A DNA stretch of 64,000 nt, taken from Beroe forskalii. Lineage: Eukaryota; Ctenophora; Nuda; Beroida; Beroidae. The notes under the pieces were generated by a model that was not told where the DNA came from, did no database searches, and saw only the letters and a program-made list of their open reading frames with translations. Each line of letters starts with the position of its first letter. Position 1 is the first letter of the stretch. The stretch is taken from contig WFMF01000253.1 in the NCBI GenBank assembly GCA_011033025.1, positions 124,001 through 188,000 of the forward strand. Reading direction: 5' to 3'. Below, piece after piece: positions 10,201 to 22,438 of this stretch. The position numbers and the translations under genes were made by a program.

Positions 10201-11410
10201 CTGTGCTGACTGTGCTGAAATTTTCAATGACTTCGAAGGCTATGTCCAGCACTTCATTACAAATGAAAAATGTTCCCTTGATCCTTATAAGCTTATCTGT
10301 AGATACTGTAATGGAACATTTCCTAACCTCAAACTGCTCTTCAAACATTTGTGCTTAGATAGTTTCAAGTGCATTTTCTGTGAAACATCTTCAATTTCCT
10401 GCAAAACATTCCAGAATCACCTGAAAACATCCCACAATACAAAGCTCAGATATGATAGCCACAATTCAGCAGCATCGATTGATGATTCAGAATCAAGTCT
10501 CAACCCTGATAGCTCTGCACTTACTGAGCACCGGATAGTGCCTATCATAATATCAGATTTCCAAGATGGTGAAAATGTCATGAAAGTTGATTCCTCAAAT
10601 GGAAACCCAGCCAGCTATATCCACAATCTCATCCAAGTAAATGAAAACCTCCTAAAATCAAAGCCACGTATACTTTCAAAGTACTCATCTGCCTCAACAG
10701 ATTCATGTAGTTCCCAATCATCTTTGCTGAAACTCTACAACACACCAGAGTTTGCAACCTTCCTACAGTCACATACTATGCAGTCAATTGCAACTCCAAC
10801 CCCTCCAGAGAGTGTTAAGCTTGAGTTAGAAGAGATGGACTGTTCCCAGGACTCAGGAGTTGCTGATGATAGAAGCCCACCTAGATTGTCCATTGTTGAG
10901 CAGGACAGTTCTGATAGTCTTCTGCAGCATTCTAACTCACTCTCCCCTAAGAGCAGTGTTCAGCAATATCCCAGTGAGTCATTCTCCTCATTGGAAGAAG
11001 ATGTCGATCACATCAACCTTGGCAGTGATCTTGGTGATCAAATGGAAGGAGAGGGATCTGCAGAATACAGGAGAAATTCTATGCGAATGAAATACCAGCA
11101 GCTCTCAATAAGCAGTAGATCAGGTCGAAGATCAAGCAAGTCACTGAACAAAATGCTCTGCAAGTCTAAAACAGTTGAAGAAGCCAGCGAAAGTGGTATG
11201 GCAGCAGCACAACAAAGTGCAATCAATATGAATTCAGTGAGGTCATCATTCAACTGCCAGAGGTGTTCCAAATCATTTGTGAACCGGTCTCTTCTTTCAA
11301 GACACTGGGGCTCAGCTACAAAGTGTTACATTTGCTCTAAATCTATGTGTGATCTCAAAAATCTGAATGAGCACATGATTTCAGAGCATTCAGAATACAG
11401 TGACCAGTAG
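7266..11410 (+). CDS. C2H2 zinc-finger protein (2 coding exons)
   Basis: Exon 1 (7266-7385, 40 codons, phase 0) starts at the first ATG after an in-frame TAG and is preceded by an acceptor at 7229. Exon 2 (9536-11410) supplies 624 residues, about 664 in all. Nine C2H2 or C2H2-like fingers run in series at about residues 90-340 (first: CKYC...H-x4-H; then CSVC, CNLC, CSLC, CNLC, CMLC, CADC, CRYC and CIFC), several with atypical last spacing. A Ser/Asp-rich linker of about 270 residues follows, then a final pair (CQRC...H and CYIC...HMISEH). This arrangement suggests a nuclear DNA- or RNA-binding regulator; no orthologue is recognised. A likely poly(A) signal AATAAA is at 11648-11653. Confidence 0.85.
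7410..8958 (+). mobile_element. Non-autonomous TTAA-flanked TIR element in the zinc-finger gene intron
   Basis: Begins AGGTGCATGAC and ends GTCATGCACCT, with TTAA on both sides (7406-7409 and 8959-8962). The flanked inverted repeat is TTAAAGGTGCATGAC. The interior has no protein-coding capacity and is dominated by a minisatellite at 7800-8560. TTAA target duplication is typical of piggyBac-type elements, but the termini are not a recognised piggyBac end, so the superfamily is inferred. Confidence 0.75.
7800..8560 (+). repeat. Degenerate minisatellite, about 16-bp unit
   Basis: Imperfect tandem copies of AGAGTGCACTGGTGTC with 21-bp variants that add AGATC (8325-8520). Open frames across it are by-products of the repeat. 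It lies inside the TTAA element. Confidence 0.9.
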
Positions 11411-13285
11411 AGAAATAGGTATAAATTTTGCAAAAAGTTTGTTTTTGTTTATTGTGTTGTATAAAAAGTATATAATGTAAATGCGATGCCCTCATTATTA
11501 AACGACAAACATGCCATCTGTTTATCAGGAATGTGAAATTATAAAAACGAGGCTGATTTTGACAGTTGCTGGAAGTTGTTTAGAAAATGTTATCTTTCTA
11601 GATTTCTAGATGCTTCTAGATTACAATTTCGATGGATACTGGTTTGGAATAAACAAGGCAAACTACCATGTGAGTCACTATCCCATATTTCACTTACTAA
11701 ATTTTTTCAGATGAAGCATGAAGGAACTTTAAGTTGAATTCATATAGCTCTTATTGGACATGACATAACTTTGAAAAATTCCCAATCGTAGATCCTATCA
11801 TTGCTATCATTTCATGGGACATATTGATCTGTTTTAGGACAAAACTTTCATGTAATTGATATTTGGGAGACATTTGCTTTTAATTCAAATGCATAACTTT
11901 CATTAGATACTTGCAATTGAATTGGCTGGAAAGCTCTTGTTTAACTTTATGGCTCCATAAATAACCCATTAAATAATTTTTGTTTATTCGCTCTTTTTGT
12001 AAGCTCTTATAATAATATATTGATATCTGTGTGTGTGTCGCTATGCACGACATCCCCTATTTACTTTTCAGTTGAAGGATGATTAATCTTGATTATTGCA
12101 AGATGAATAGAATTAGAATTAATACACTTCAGAGAGATGCAAACTTCTGGAAATCTGGACCCTGTTTATGATTATATATCATTTTGATATGCAGTATTAT
12201 TAAATGCCGATGTTTGGAGGTATCAAACAGATATTGTCACTTGGAGCAAATGATACTAAAGGAATTTTATTACGTTTTCATATCATAACTCGAGGATTAA
12301 GATTTCCCATGAAGGCAATTGTCATCTTTGATATCCTAGGCTACAAAATGCGAAATCTTTGCAGGGAATACAACTTGGTGTTATTCTAAATTTCATTTAC
12401 TAACTTGGATATTATAGCCAATTCGTTGCTTTAAAGCAATAGGTATTTCACTGTTTTGTATTATAATCATGATCCTCAACATAAATGAAATTATTGATAT
12501 AAAATATGATAATATTTTCTATGAACGTTTTATGATTAATCTTGAAATTATGGCTTTTTCGGTACTAATTGATGATTTTTACAAGACCTGATTAAATATT
12601 ATTACTACAACTACGTACAATAGTTGCAATTTGATACTCAATTTGACTGAACGAAAATTTTTAGAGATTTATGAACAATTTTTTCAAATAAATCATAAGA
12701 ACATACAATATCGAATTGCATGGATTAGTAGATCAATAAACTTACATTCAAGTGACGATCCTGGCAGTAAATTTGCACTTACAGTGAAACTCATTCATAT
12801 AATTGGCAGCATGGGTAGGAAATCATCAGCTTTTACCAATCCAGTGATAAGTGGACTGATTGATTGATTGATTGATTGATTTGGTACAACAATATATGAA
12901 AATTGATAGCGACACCCTGTTTTGTCAGCTGTGATGTTCTATTATATTTTACAATAATTAAATGTTAAACGATTTATTTATTGCTTTTTGATGATGGATT
13001 GATTCAATGTTATTTACGTTGTTTTATTCTAGATTTATTCTCTGACATATCAATTGTCTGTAAAAAAACTCATAATTTTATCTTGTGGTGGGCTGTAAAA
13101 TACCGGTTCAACAGGACTGATAAGTTTTCGAGTGCCCAATTCAACGTACAAAATTTTCAATTACAGCATAAACCCCCATTACTTTTACATGGCGTTAAAT
13201 TTTATGCATTGAAATACTAATTAGCATAGCCAACTATAATCAGACATACGATACTTTCATAATGCATAGCATTATTATGTTGAAG
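11411..13285. other. 3' flank of zinc-finger gene, AT-rich, no gene seen
   Basis: Contains the AATAAA at 11648-11653, a short (TGAT)n microsatellite at about 12858-12882 and otherwise unremarkable AT-rich sequence. Confidence 0.55.
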
Positions 13286-14109
13286 CGGGGGGGGTTCAGT
13301 ATAAGGGGGAGGACGGCATCACCCTATCTGTCCCAAAATCCCAGAAAAAGTGGATTGGGACCCACCAGATAGCGGCATGCCTGTAACTGGTCAAGCTGAA
13401 CTGAAAATTGGGACCCAGAAAAAGGAACAAATGGAACTCAAAAAGTGAATTTGCAAAAGCGACCCTTTGTTTCATATAATCTTAATGGGACACTCTTATC
13501 AAATATATGGGACTCAAAAGTGATTCCTTTCTAGGGACACAATCAATTTAATACCCAAAATTGCTACAGATTTTAAAAACACAAGAGAATTTTACCATAC
13601 AACTGCCTAGATATCTAGATACCTAGAACTATCTAGACTGCACTGGGACAAATGGGTAGGTATTGATGTGACCCGCAACATTTTTTTTACGAACTCAAAA
13701 CTTTTTTACAAATGATGGTTTTTGAGCAGTAGTTTGAAGTCTTTTGTACATAGTAACATTTATGTCACGTGAATTCTTCAAACAATTGTGCCAAATCACT
13801 GTCATATATCATCGATACTTTAGAAATCAGCTGGTTACGTCATCTTTTGTAGCATGACCACTGCAAACAAACATTCATAATTAAATGTACTTTCAACTGG
13901 AGCAGTGAAAATCAGTTTCAATATCCAAAATTTCTGAAAATGGGCATTTTTGACAAATTTTTCATAAATTTCGTAACAAATTTAGTATATTTTTGTTTGT
14001 CCCTAAAATTTATACCATCAAATGTCCCAATTGGTCCTAGTTAAAACCACCCCCAAACTCAAAAAAATGTAAATTGGTCCAGGGACAATTTACCGCTGAA
14101 CCCCCCCCG
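13286..14109. mobile_element. 824-bp non-autonomous TIR element with 7-bp target duplication
   Basis: Termini are perfect 14-bp inverted repeats CGGGGGGGGTTCAG and CTGAACCCCCCCCG. GTTGAAG immediately flanks both ends (13279-13285 and 14110-14116). The interior is non-coding with repeated GGGAC and ACAAATGGG motifs. Superfamily undetermined. Confidence 0.85.
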
Positions 14110-14116
14110 GTTGAAG

Positions 14117-14560
14117 TGATGTTATTATAACAATTGGTACACTTTGCAGTTTGCAGTCACTGTGTTATATTTTGGGCATGAACCATAACCAATAGTCATA
14201 CTAGCAGTTCTCATATGAAGCATTTGATTTTTGGTTCAATTCAACTCATCTTCTAAGCTCTTTTCTCAAAAGATTAATTCATAGTAGACTACCAAGTAAC
14301 ACATTTTTGACATGCCACTATATGTATCCACTGACTATTAAATTATCCAGTGCCGCTACTTCAGCCGTCTCTCAAATGTTACACGTTTCCCCTGGAACAA
14401 TTTGTCAATATATATTTAGTACTTCCCCCTGGATCCGATGATGCTCAGAGAGCTGAGAGAGTGACTTAACTCGATATACCCGTTAACTAAATATAGAACC
14501 ACGGAACGGGTAACCGCTCACCTAATAAAATACATAAAATATATATGTTACGATACATTT
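14117..14560. other. AT-rich spacer before the repeat cluster
   Basis: No gene or clear repeat is evident until GACAAGGACGGCAACCCCCT at about 14567, which starts the block repeated at 16806. Confidence 0.5.
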
Positions 14561-14783
14561 CCGTCCTGACAAGGACGGCAACCCCCTCACAGTAAGAAAA
14601 AAAACAAAAAAAAAAAAAAAAAAACTTGCGTTTGAAAATGGTGAAGGAAGCATCTGAGAGCTTTGAAACCTATCTTAAACGATTCCTCGTCAAATTTTAC
14701 GTAGGAGTCGACCCCTCTCGAGTGAATGCGTATACCAAAATCTCGAGATATCCTCCCCTCGAACGTAACCTTGCCAGGACACT
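14560..14783 (+). repeat. Block repeated at about 16806-17035
   Basis: Shares GACGGCAACCCCCTCACAG, a poly(A)-rich stretch, CTTGCGTTTGAAAAT and GAAGGAAGCATCTGAGAGCT in the same order with 16806-17035. Confidence 0.85.
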
Positions 14784-15247
14784 ATTCCCGCCCTGGCCAG
14801 GGCGGTAACCCCCCGCGGTAATAAAAAAGACTGGCCAGGGTATATATTAGAGATTTGAGTGTCACAGGGTGATATAATATATTCCCGCCCTGGCCAGGGC
14901 GGTAACCCCCCGCGGTAAAAAGAAAACTGGCCAGGGGTATAAGTTAGAGATTTGAGTGTCACAGGGTGATAGATATTCCCGCCCTGGCCAGGGCGGTAAC
15001 CCCCCGCGGTATAAAAAAACTGGCCAGGGGTATAAGTTAGAGATTTGAGTGTCACAGGGTGATAGATATTCCCGCCCTGGCCAGGGCGGTAACCCCCCGC
15101 GGTAATAGAAAAGACTGGCCAGGGTATATATTAGACGAACGAGTGTCACAGGGTGATATTCCCGCCCTGGCCAGGGCGGTAACCCCCCGCGGTAATAGAA
15201 AAGACTGGCCAGGGTATATATTAGAGATTTGAGTGTCACAGGGTGAT
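14784..15247. repeat. Tandem array of five units of about 90-97 bp
   Basis: Units start at 14784, 14881, 14975, 15068 and 15158. Each opens with ATTCCCG and the perfect palindrome CGCCCTGGCCAGGGCG, followed by GTAACCCCCCGCGG, ACTGGCCAGGG and GAGTGTCACAGGGTGATA. The strong palindrome could form a hairpin in every unit. Minus-strand open frames here are repeat artefacts. Confidence 0.95.
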
Positions 15248-15900
15248 ATAATAATAATAATATAGATATAATATATAAGATAGATCATGATAATTAGCAG
15301 CAAATTTGGAAAGCCGAGATGTCAAGAACGGGAAATGGTAGAGCCATGATCGAGGTCAGGTTTTGTTGATCTAAGATGGGAAAATGTTATAGGCTATAAG
15401 AGAAGTTCTGGTGACGTCATTTTCACGTCACTATGACGTCATCAACTTAGCGAAATTTTATTGCGAAAATAGGTCATCTTCGTGCGCATTTTTCACCAAG
15501 AAGGAAAGGAGATAGCTCAAAAATTTTGAAAAATCGTTGGTTGGAAATTTAAAGAGCTTTCAGAAAATCATATGGATCATTGGGCTATCTCGATTTTTCA
15601 TCGAGATATACGCGATTTTCTAAGGTACAGTGAAAAATCAATTTCAAAAAGTTTAGGAGAAAAACTTAAACGAGTGATATGTCAAGAACTGCAGCTTATC
15701 TTGAGATGAGACCGGTCAAAGTATGTTGTACTAAGGCGGAATTGTCTTAGAGGCTATATTGGAAGTCGGTTTGAGCTTATTTGGGTGCTGTGATGACGTC
15801 ATCAAAATCGCGTAAAACCACTAAAATAGCGTATTTTGTGATAGAATGCTATTTTGCGCTACTTTTACATCTCCAACTCATAGAGTTTTCATCGGATTAT

Positions 15901-16111
15901 GTGGGTCCGAATAACGGGGGTCCGAATAACGGGGGTCCGAATAACGGGGGTCCGAATATCGGGGTCAGAATAACGGGGGTCCAAATAATGGGGGTCCGAG
16001 TAACGGGGGGTCCGAATAACGGGGGTCCGAATAACGGGGGTCCGAATATGGGGGGTCCGAGTAACGGGGGTCCGAATAACGGGGGTCCGAATAATGGGGG
16101 TCCGAATAACG
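15901..16111 (+). repeat. 15-bp minisatellite (GGGTCCGAATAACGG)
   Basis: About 14 imperfect copies within copy 1 of the 1.5-kb family and absent from copy 2, so the expansion is specific to copy 1. The GGPNN-repeat open frame across it is an artefact. Confidence 0.95.
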
Positions 16112-16119
16112 GGGAAATA

Positions 16120-16450
16120 TACGATGGACTAGTGAGGCACGTGAGTTCACGCGGACGTTTTGTAGAAATTAGGGGATTTGAAGAAATTGATATTTACGCA
16201 GGATTTTCGACTTGATTATGTTGAAATGAGTTTAAATACGACTAAAGCACATGAAATTAGATCTGGTTGCCATATTTTAGCACGTGAGTGCACACGGACG
16301 TTTTATAGAAATTAGGGGATTTGAAGAAATTGATATTTACACGGGATTTTCGACTTGGTTACGTTGAAATGAGTTCAAATACGACTAATGCACGTTAAAT
16401 TAGATCTGGTTGCTATATTTCAGCACGTGAGTACACACGGGCGTTTTGTA
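16120..16450 (+). repeat. Tandem units of about 150 bp with GCACGTGAGT start
   Basis: Two full and one partial unit containing TTGTAGAAATTAGGGGATTT and CGGGATTTTCGACTTG. The same set recurs at 18845-19180 in copy 2; a fragment is at 17770-17815. Confidence 0.85.
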
Positions 16451-16647
16451 GAAATTAAGACATATATCAATTCTAGTAATTCCAAGTTAGAATAACTTAG
16501 TTTTGGACTTCCTCAGGATGATTTATGTGGGTTAGACTTGCGTGTGGGCTAGTAACGAGGGTTCGGACTACGTGAGGGCAAGTTACGTGGGTCCAAACTG
16601 CCTTTGGGCAAGTAACATGGGTTCAAACTACATACATCTGTCAAGAA

Positions 16648-16796
16648 ATCACCACCAAAACCGTTGGACGGTTGGTCTAGTAACCCCCCGCGGGTTTGGA
16701 TGTGACAATGGAACCTGAAAAGAGACAAAATGGGCTGATCACATCCAAACCAGCGGGGGGTTACTAGACCAACCGTCCAGCGGTTTTGGTGGTGAT
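16648..16796. repeat. 149-bp hairpin (MITE-like inverted repeat), copy 1
   Basis: Two arms of about 57 bp beginning ATCACCACCAAAACCG and containing GGTTGGTCTAGTAACCCCCC are inverted around a central spacer of about 30 bp. A near-identical copy is at 19359-19504. Confidence 0.9.
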
Positions 16797-16805
16797 AAGC
16801 ATAAT

Positions 16806-17035
16806 ATTTCCGTCCTGGCAAGGACGGCAACCCCCTCACAGTAAAAGAAAAAAAAGAAAAAAGAAAAAAAAACTTGCGTTTGAAAATAGTGAAGGAAGCA
16901 TCTGAGAGCTTCGAAACCTATCTTAAACGATTCCTCGTCAAATTTTACGTAGGAATCGACCCCTCTTGAGTGAATGCGTATACCGAAATCTCGAGATATC
17001 TCGAACGTAACCTTGCCAGGACTATATAGTAATGT
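16806..17035 (+). repeat. Second copy of the 14560-14783 block
   Basis: Same order of motifs as 14560-14783, including the poly(A)-rich stretch and GAATGCGTATACC, with small differences. Confidence 0.85.
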
Positions 17036-17959
17036 ATCGATGTCACAGGACGAATATATACCCATATACTTAGTTACTTATATATAGACGTGATAATTTT
17101 AGGACCCAATTTTCGACAGGGTAAACTCAAAAACCATAAAAGATACAGACATGATCGTGGGCGGGTTTTTTTCAGCTAAGATGGGAAAATGTTATAGGCT
17201 ATCCAGGAGGTCTCACTGGATCGATTTTATTGGTGTGATGACGTCATCAAAATCGATAAAATCACGATTTTAGCGAAAAAACGTAATTTTGGACCACTTT
17301 GAAGCTCTGTATCTGGAAAGGTTTCTACCGCGTCATGATTTCCCGACTTATGTAGCATCTAAACCTCGAGATTTAGCCACAAAAGAAGTTCCATGGTGAT
17401 TGGTGAAAAAATGAGGTCGTGGGGGGCCTCTAAAAATCGAGCATCCTTACAAGACCAAAATATGGTGACTTTGAGCATCTATATCTCAGCTCATGAAAGT
17501 TGCTCCATCTTTTCCAGACGTATTAATGTTTTTTCTCAATCACATATCAAGAGTAAAAAGTTTCAAGTCGTCCCAATTTAAGGGAAAGGTGTGGTGGCCC
17601 CTCAAAAACGTAAATATGAGCCGCGCGAAAAAGTCGAAAATTTGGATAAGTCCAATTTCAGGCCGAATTCCAAAAGTGCAGGGCTGTTGTGCTATATGAT
17701 AGTGACAGAATAAACATTTTGATTTACTTGGTACTTGAATAGAACAAGAAATGGCACATGGAAATGAAGTGCACGTGAGTTCACGTGGACGTTTTGTAGA
17801 AATTAGGGAAATCACTAATTCAAGGATTTTAACAAATTATTTCTATGTTTGACGCTAAATAACGTATGTTTAGATCATGATAACCTCTTATAATTAAAAA
17901 GCGGCGCCCCTGTGACTCTGTGAGGGGGTTGCTATGACGACCGCTTGCGGTTTTGTCTG
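17036..17959. other. Diverged relative of the 1.5-kb repeat
   Basis: Contains AGATGGGAAAATGTTATAGG and GTGATGACGTCATCAAAATC in the same order as the family copies but otherwise diverged; no gene. Confidence 0.6.
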
Positions 17960-19504
17960 TGGTAGATATAATAAGATAGATCATGATAATTGGGAGCAAA
18001 TTTAAAACGATGAGATGTCAAGAACGGGAAATGGTAGAGCCATGATCGAGGTCAGGTTTTGTTGATCTAAGATGGGAAAATGTTATAGGCTATAAGAGAA
18101 GTTCTGGTGACGTCATTTTCACGTCACTATGACGTCATCAACTTAGCGAAATTTTATTGCATTTTTAGCGAAAATAGGCCATTTTCGAGCGCATTTTTCA
18201 CCAAGAAGGAAAGGAGATAGCTGTCTGATTTTTCGGAATGATTTTTAGCAAATTTAAAGAGCTTTCAGAAAATCATATGGATCATTGGGCTATCTCGATT
18301 TTTCATCGAGATATACGCGATTTTCTAAGGTACGGTGAAAAATCGATTTCCAAATTATAGGACAAAACTTTAAACGAGTGAGACGTCAAGAACTGCGACT
18401 TGTCTTGAGATGAGACCGGTCAAAGTATGTTGTACTAAGGCGAAATTGTCTTATAGGCTATATGGGAAGTTGGTTTGAGCCTATTTGGGTGCTGTGATGA
18501 CGTCATCAAAATCACGTAAAACCACTAAAATAGCGTATTTTGCGATAGGACGCTATTTTGCGCTACTTTGGAAATCTCCAACTCAAAGAGTTTTCATCGG
18601 ATTATGTTTTACTTTGATCTGCTGCTTTTAGACCTTGAGATTTAGCTATGAAACGAGTTTCAGGGCGATCGGTTGAAGATTGTTGTCGTGCGAGGCTTCT
18701 AAAAATTGAACTGCAAATTGATTGAAATTATGTTTATGACAAAAATTTGTACCGTAGTCCTATTCTGTGATACGATGGTGAACTGATAATGGTTTTCCAT
18801 GTCTCGCAGTGAATAGGGATGGGAAATATACGATGGACAAGTGAAGCACGTGGAGTTCACGCGGACGTTTTGTAGAAATTAGGGGATTTGAAGAAATTGA
18901 TATTTACACGGGATTTTCGACCTGATCACGTTGAAATGAGTTTAAATACGACTAATGCACGTGAAATTAGATCGAATTGCTATATTTCAGCACGTGAGTA
19001 CACACGGACGATTTGTAGAAATTAGGGGATTTGAAGAAATTGATATTCATACGGGATTTTCGACTTGGTTACGTTGAAATGAGTTCAAATACGACTTATA
19101 CACGTGAAATTAGATCTGGTTGCTATATTTTAGCACGTCAGTTCACGTGGACGATTTGTAGAAATTAAGAAATATATCAATTTTAGTAATTCCAAGTTAG
19201 AATAACGTAGTTTGGGACTTCGTCTGGGTAAGTTGCGTGGGTTAGACTTGCGTGTGGGCTAGTAACGTGGGTTCGGACTACGTGAGGGCAAGTTACGTGG
19301 TTCCAAACTGCCTTTGGGCAAGTAACATGGGTTCAAACTACATACATCTGTCAAGATATCACCACCAAAACCGTTGGACGGTTGGTCTAGTAACCCCCCG
19401 CGGGTTTGGATGTGACAACGGAACCTGAAAAGAGACAAAATGGGCTGATCACATCCAAACCAGCGGGGGGTTACTAGACCAACCGTCCAACGGTTTTGGT
19501 GGTG
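17960..19504 (+). repeat. 1.5-kb repeat family, copy 2
   Basis: Parallel to 15262-16796 but without the 15-bp minisatellite. Ends in the second hairpin copy (19359-19504). Confidence 0.9.
19359..19504. repeat. Hairpin (MITE-like inverted repeat), copy 2
   Basis: Nearly identical to 16648-16796; it closes copy 2 and directly abuts copy 3. Confidence 0.9.
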
Positions 19505-20065
19505 TTATATAATATATAATATCATGATAATTGGGAGCAAATTTGAAACGATGAGATAACAAGAACGGGAAATGGTAGAGCCATGATCGAGGTCAGGTTT
19601 TGTTGATCGAAGATAGGAATATGTTATAGGCTATAAGAGAAGTTCTGGTGACGCCATTTTCACGTCACTATGACGTCATCAACTTAGCGAAATTTTCCTG
19701 CTTTTTAGCGAAAATAGGCCATTTTCGAGCGCATTTTTCACCAAGAAGGAAAGGAGATAGCTGTCTGATTTTTCGGAATGATTTTTAGCAAATTTAAAGA
19801 GCTTTCAGAAAATCATATGGATCATTGGGCTATCTCGATTTTTCATCGAGATATACGCGATTTTCTAAGGTACGGTGAAAAATCGATTTCCAAATTATAG
19901 GACAAAACTTAAACTGAGTGAGATGTCAAGAACTACGACTTATCTTGAGATGAGACCGGTCAAAGTATGTTGTACTAAGGTGGAATTGTGTGATAGGCTA
20001 TATGGGAAGTTGGTTTGAACCTATTTTGGGTGCTGTGATGACGTCATCAAAATCGCGTAAAACGA
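19505..20065 (+). repeat. 1.5-kb repeat family, partial copy 3
   Basis: First third of the family unit, ending at GACGTCATCAAAATCGCG followed by unrelated AT-rich DNA. One of the CRE palindromes is mutated to ACGCCA. Confidence 0.9.
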
Positions 20066-20913
20066 TAGTATAAACTATATACTATTGTCAGATTTAATAA
20101 TAATAATAATGCTTACCAATTGAAAATGACAGAATATAAATTTTGTGGAGAATGAAGAGGGCAATATTTCCCTCAGATAGACATATCAAGTGGCACCAAA
20201 AAAAGCAAAACTAGATTTGAACGCTTACTACAATATGAATAAGGCATCAAGATGCATTTATAGCTTCAAAGGAATAATCACATTCATGGACTCATGGAAA
20301 GTATTTTGCCTTAAATGAGCTTATTTCGTATAGAAGGATTATTGAAAATATTTACATTTAAAGAACTACTAATAAAGCTGGCATCCAAGGAATAAAACTT
20401 GGAAAGGAAAAACTGTAAATGATAACATATTATAAGGAGATCTTACAAGACCAGAACAAACCGAACAACTGTTCTTTTACTGGCAAAATAGCGTGATGTT
20501 AGATGTAAACAAGCATAAAATTCAAACAAGCATAAATGTTTCACTTTTATAACTTTAAAGTATAGAAACACAAAACAATGGTTATTCGTCACCACAGAAC
20601 CTTGGTAAGGCATTAAAAGACTTGGTAAAGACTTAGCATAAACTAGAAAGCAAGAAGGAACAGTGTATGAAGTGCTTTGCTGGTACTTCATATGAAACCG
20701 GCTATCCAGTTCTGACAAAAATTGGTCAATTTCTGGATGAATGCTGAGAAAATACTATGAACGTAGCGCGCGGCGCCATTTTCCTGGATGGTCGTTTTGA
20801 CGGTTCAAATCGATCAGTCAAAACGACCAACTGTTGGTGAGAAATAGGGCCCTGGTTTAGCGCTTGCCGCGCCGCGCACTCCGTGCGCGTAACCAGGGTC
20901 CTGGTTAGGGCAA
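20066..20913. other. AT-rich spacer with a GC-rich repeat fragment
   Basis: Nothing recognisable to about 20750. Then a GC-rich segment (TCAAAACGACCAA, CGCCGCGCACTCCGTGCGCG, AACCAGGGTCCTGG) related to 4020-4080. Confidence 0.55.
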
Positions 20914-21206
20914 GGATCGTTCGCATATTACGTAAATCACATAGAGGCCAGAGGGGGGTTTCCCGAATGATAACGTTATATTACATGTTATTGTAACAAA
21001 TACAACTATACTGTAAAACTTGATTTGGGATCGTTCACATATAACGTAATCACCTAGAGGGGGGAGGGGGTTTCCGAATGATTACGTTATATTATGTTAT
21101 TGTAACAAATACAACTACTGCAAACTTGATTACGAGGGGGAGGGGGGATGAAATCGGCCAAAAATTGATTACGTAAAATACGTAATATGTGATTGTGAAC
21201 AATCCC
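20914..21206. mobile_element. MITE family with GGGATCGTTCACAT termini, truncated plus full copy
   Basis: 20914-21026 is a left part and 21027-21206 a complete copy: terminal inverted repeat GGGATCGTTCACATAT with an internal ACGTAATCA, a G-rich left arm and a TGTTATTGTAACAAATACAA centre. Other copies are at 32177-32328 and 62454-62614; a right-end fragment is at 21484-21546. Confidence 0.85.
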
Positions 21207-21226
21207 TTACCAGGGGGGGCGGGTCA

Positions 21227-21465
21227 GTCTCCCATATAAACGGGAGCCTTCATTATCTATGACAATGACGTCACTCAGAAAAATATAATTAAGCGCATCT
21301 AGCGCTTTTAGCAGTGAGGTTAGGGTTCTGTTTAGGGTCAGGATTAGTTAGGGTTAGGATAAGGATTAAGGTTAGGGTTTTGGTTAGGGCAATGGTTAGG
21401 TTTAGGATACAGAAAAATTGACGTTTCGATCTGTGACGTCACTCAGAGCCGTTTATATGGGAGAC
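21227..21465. mobile_element. MITE with GTCTCCCATATAAACGG termini
   Basis: A 17-bp inverted repeat GTCTCCCATATAAACGG bounds 239 bp. The interior has TTAAGCGC and degenerate GGTTAGGG repeats, then ACAGAAAAATTGACGTTT. A right-half copy is at 46310-46475. Confidence 0.85.
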
Positions 21466-21483
21466 ATACCGGGGGCCGGGGGA

Positions 21484-21546
21484 GGGGGGGGGGTTGAAAT
21501 CGCGATCCGATCGGCCAAAAATTGATTACGTAATGTGAACGATCCC
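21484..21546. mobile_element. Right-end fragment of the GGGATCGTTCACAT MITE
   Basis: CGGCCAAAAATTGATTACGT leads into GTGAACGATCCC. Together with 20914-21206 it suggests clustered insertion of the same family around the 21227 MITE. Confidence 0.75.
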
Positions 21547-21708
21547 AAATATGAATTGTTGACACAACATTTTGATTGCCACATGCTAAATTTGCTCAAC
21601 ACCTATAATCTATATCCCTGTTAGTGTTTGGGTCGCGCGGCGCGCTTCCCGGACCCAGGGAAGCGCGCGCGTACACGCACCTATGCGGGCTTAGGAAACA
21701 TGCTATGT

Positions 21709-22438
21709 GTTTGCCCGATCGCGATGCCCTAACACCTAACCAGCGCCCTGTTCTGCGCCGCGCCGTCGTTCCTCCTCACTCCTCAGAACATGATTAAGCC
21801 GTAGGCCGCGCGTTTAAGCACCTGGTTATGTGGTTAGGTGATTCCTAAGCCCGCATACGCGATACACGTGTGTACGCGCCGGGCCGCGCGGCCGCGGTGC
21901 GTGCATCTAACCTGTGATCTGAGGCCGAGGAAGCGCAACGATAACAGGGGTATACGTGTTTAGCAAGCTAGGTGAAGCCATGTGTCCCTGTTTGTTCGCG
22001 CGCGTGATCTTTTCCTCGTACACGCGCAAAACCGCAAAATAGGTTTTACAACGTAGGACAGCTACCAAGGGTTTTCCTTGTTTGCCCGATCGCGATGCCC
22101 TAACACCTAACCAGCGCCCTGTTCTGCGCCGCGCCGTCGTTCCTCCTCACTCCTCAGAACATGATTAAGCCGTAGGCCGCGCGTTTAAGCACCTGGTTAT
22201 GTGGTTAGGTGATTCCTAAGCCCGCATACGCGATACACGTGTGTACGCGCCGGGCCGCGCGGCCGCGGTGCGTGCATCTAACCTGTGATCTGAGGCCGAG
22301 GAAGCGCAACGATACGTGTTTAGCAAGCTAGGTGAAGCCATGTGTCCCTGTTTGTTCGCGCGCGTGATCTTTTCCTCGTACACGCGCAAAGCCGCAAAAT
22401 AGGTTTTACAACGTAGGACAGCTACCAAGGGTTTTCCT
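21709..22438. repeat. Recent tandem duplication of about 370 bp
   Basis: Copy 1 is 21709-22079 and copy 2 is 22080-22438. They appear almost identical apart from a deletion of about 12 bp (ACAGGGGTAT region) in copy 2 and a rare substitution. The unit is GC-rich with CGCGCCGGGCCGCGCGGCCG; no gene. Confidence 0.95.

Larger units (their letters stand above)
15262..16796 (+). repeat. 1.5-kb dispersed/tandem repeat family, copy 1
   Basis: Starts near AGATAGATCATGATAATT and ends in the hairpin element at 16648-16796. Recurs as copy 2 (17960-19504) and partial copy 3 (19505-20065) with long stretches of near identity, including GTCAAGAACGGGAAATGGTA and GCACGTGAGT repeats. No coding capacity. It is rich in TGACGTCA palindromes. 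Confidence 0.9.

Noticed and set aside
14690..15303. Minus-strand open frames of 83-125 codons
   Set aside because: Produced by the 90-97-bp tandem array whose units lack stops in some frames.
15781..16215. GGPNN-repeat open frame
   Set aside because: It is the translation of the 15-bp minisatellite; absent from the sister repeat copy.
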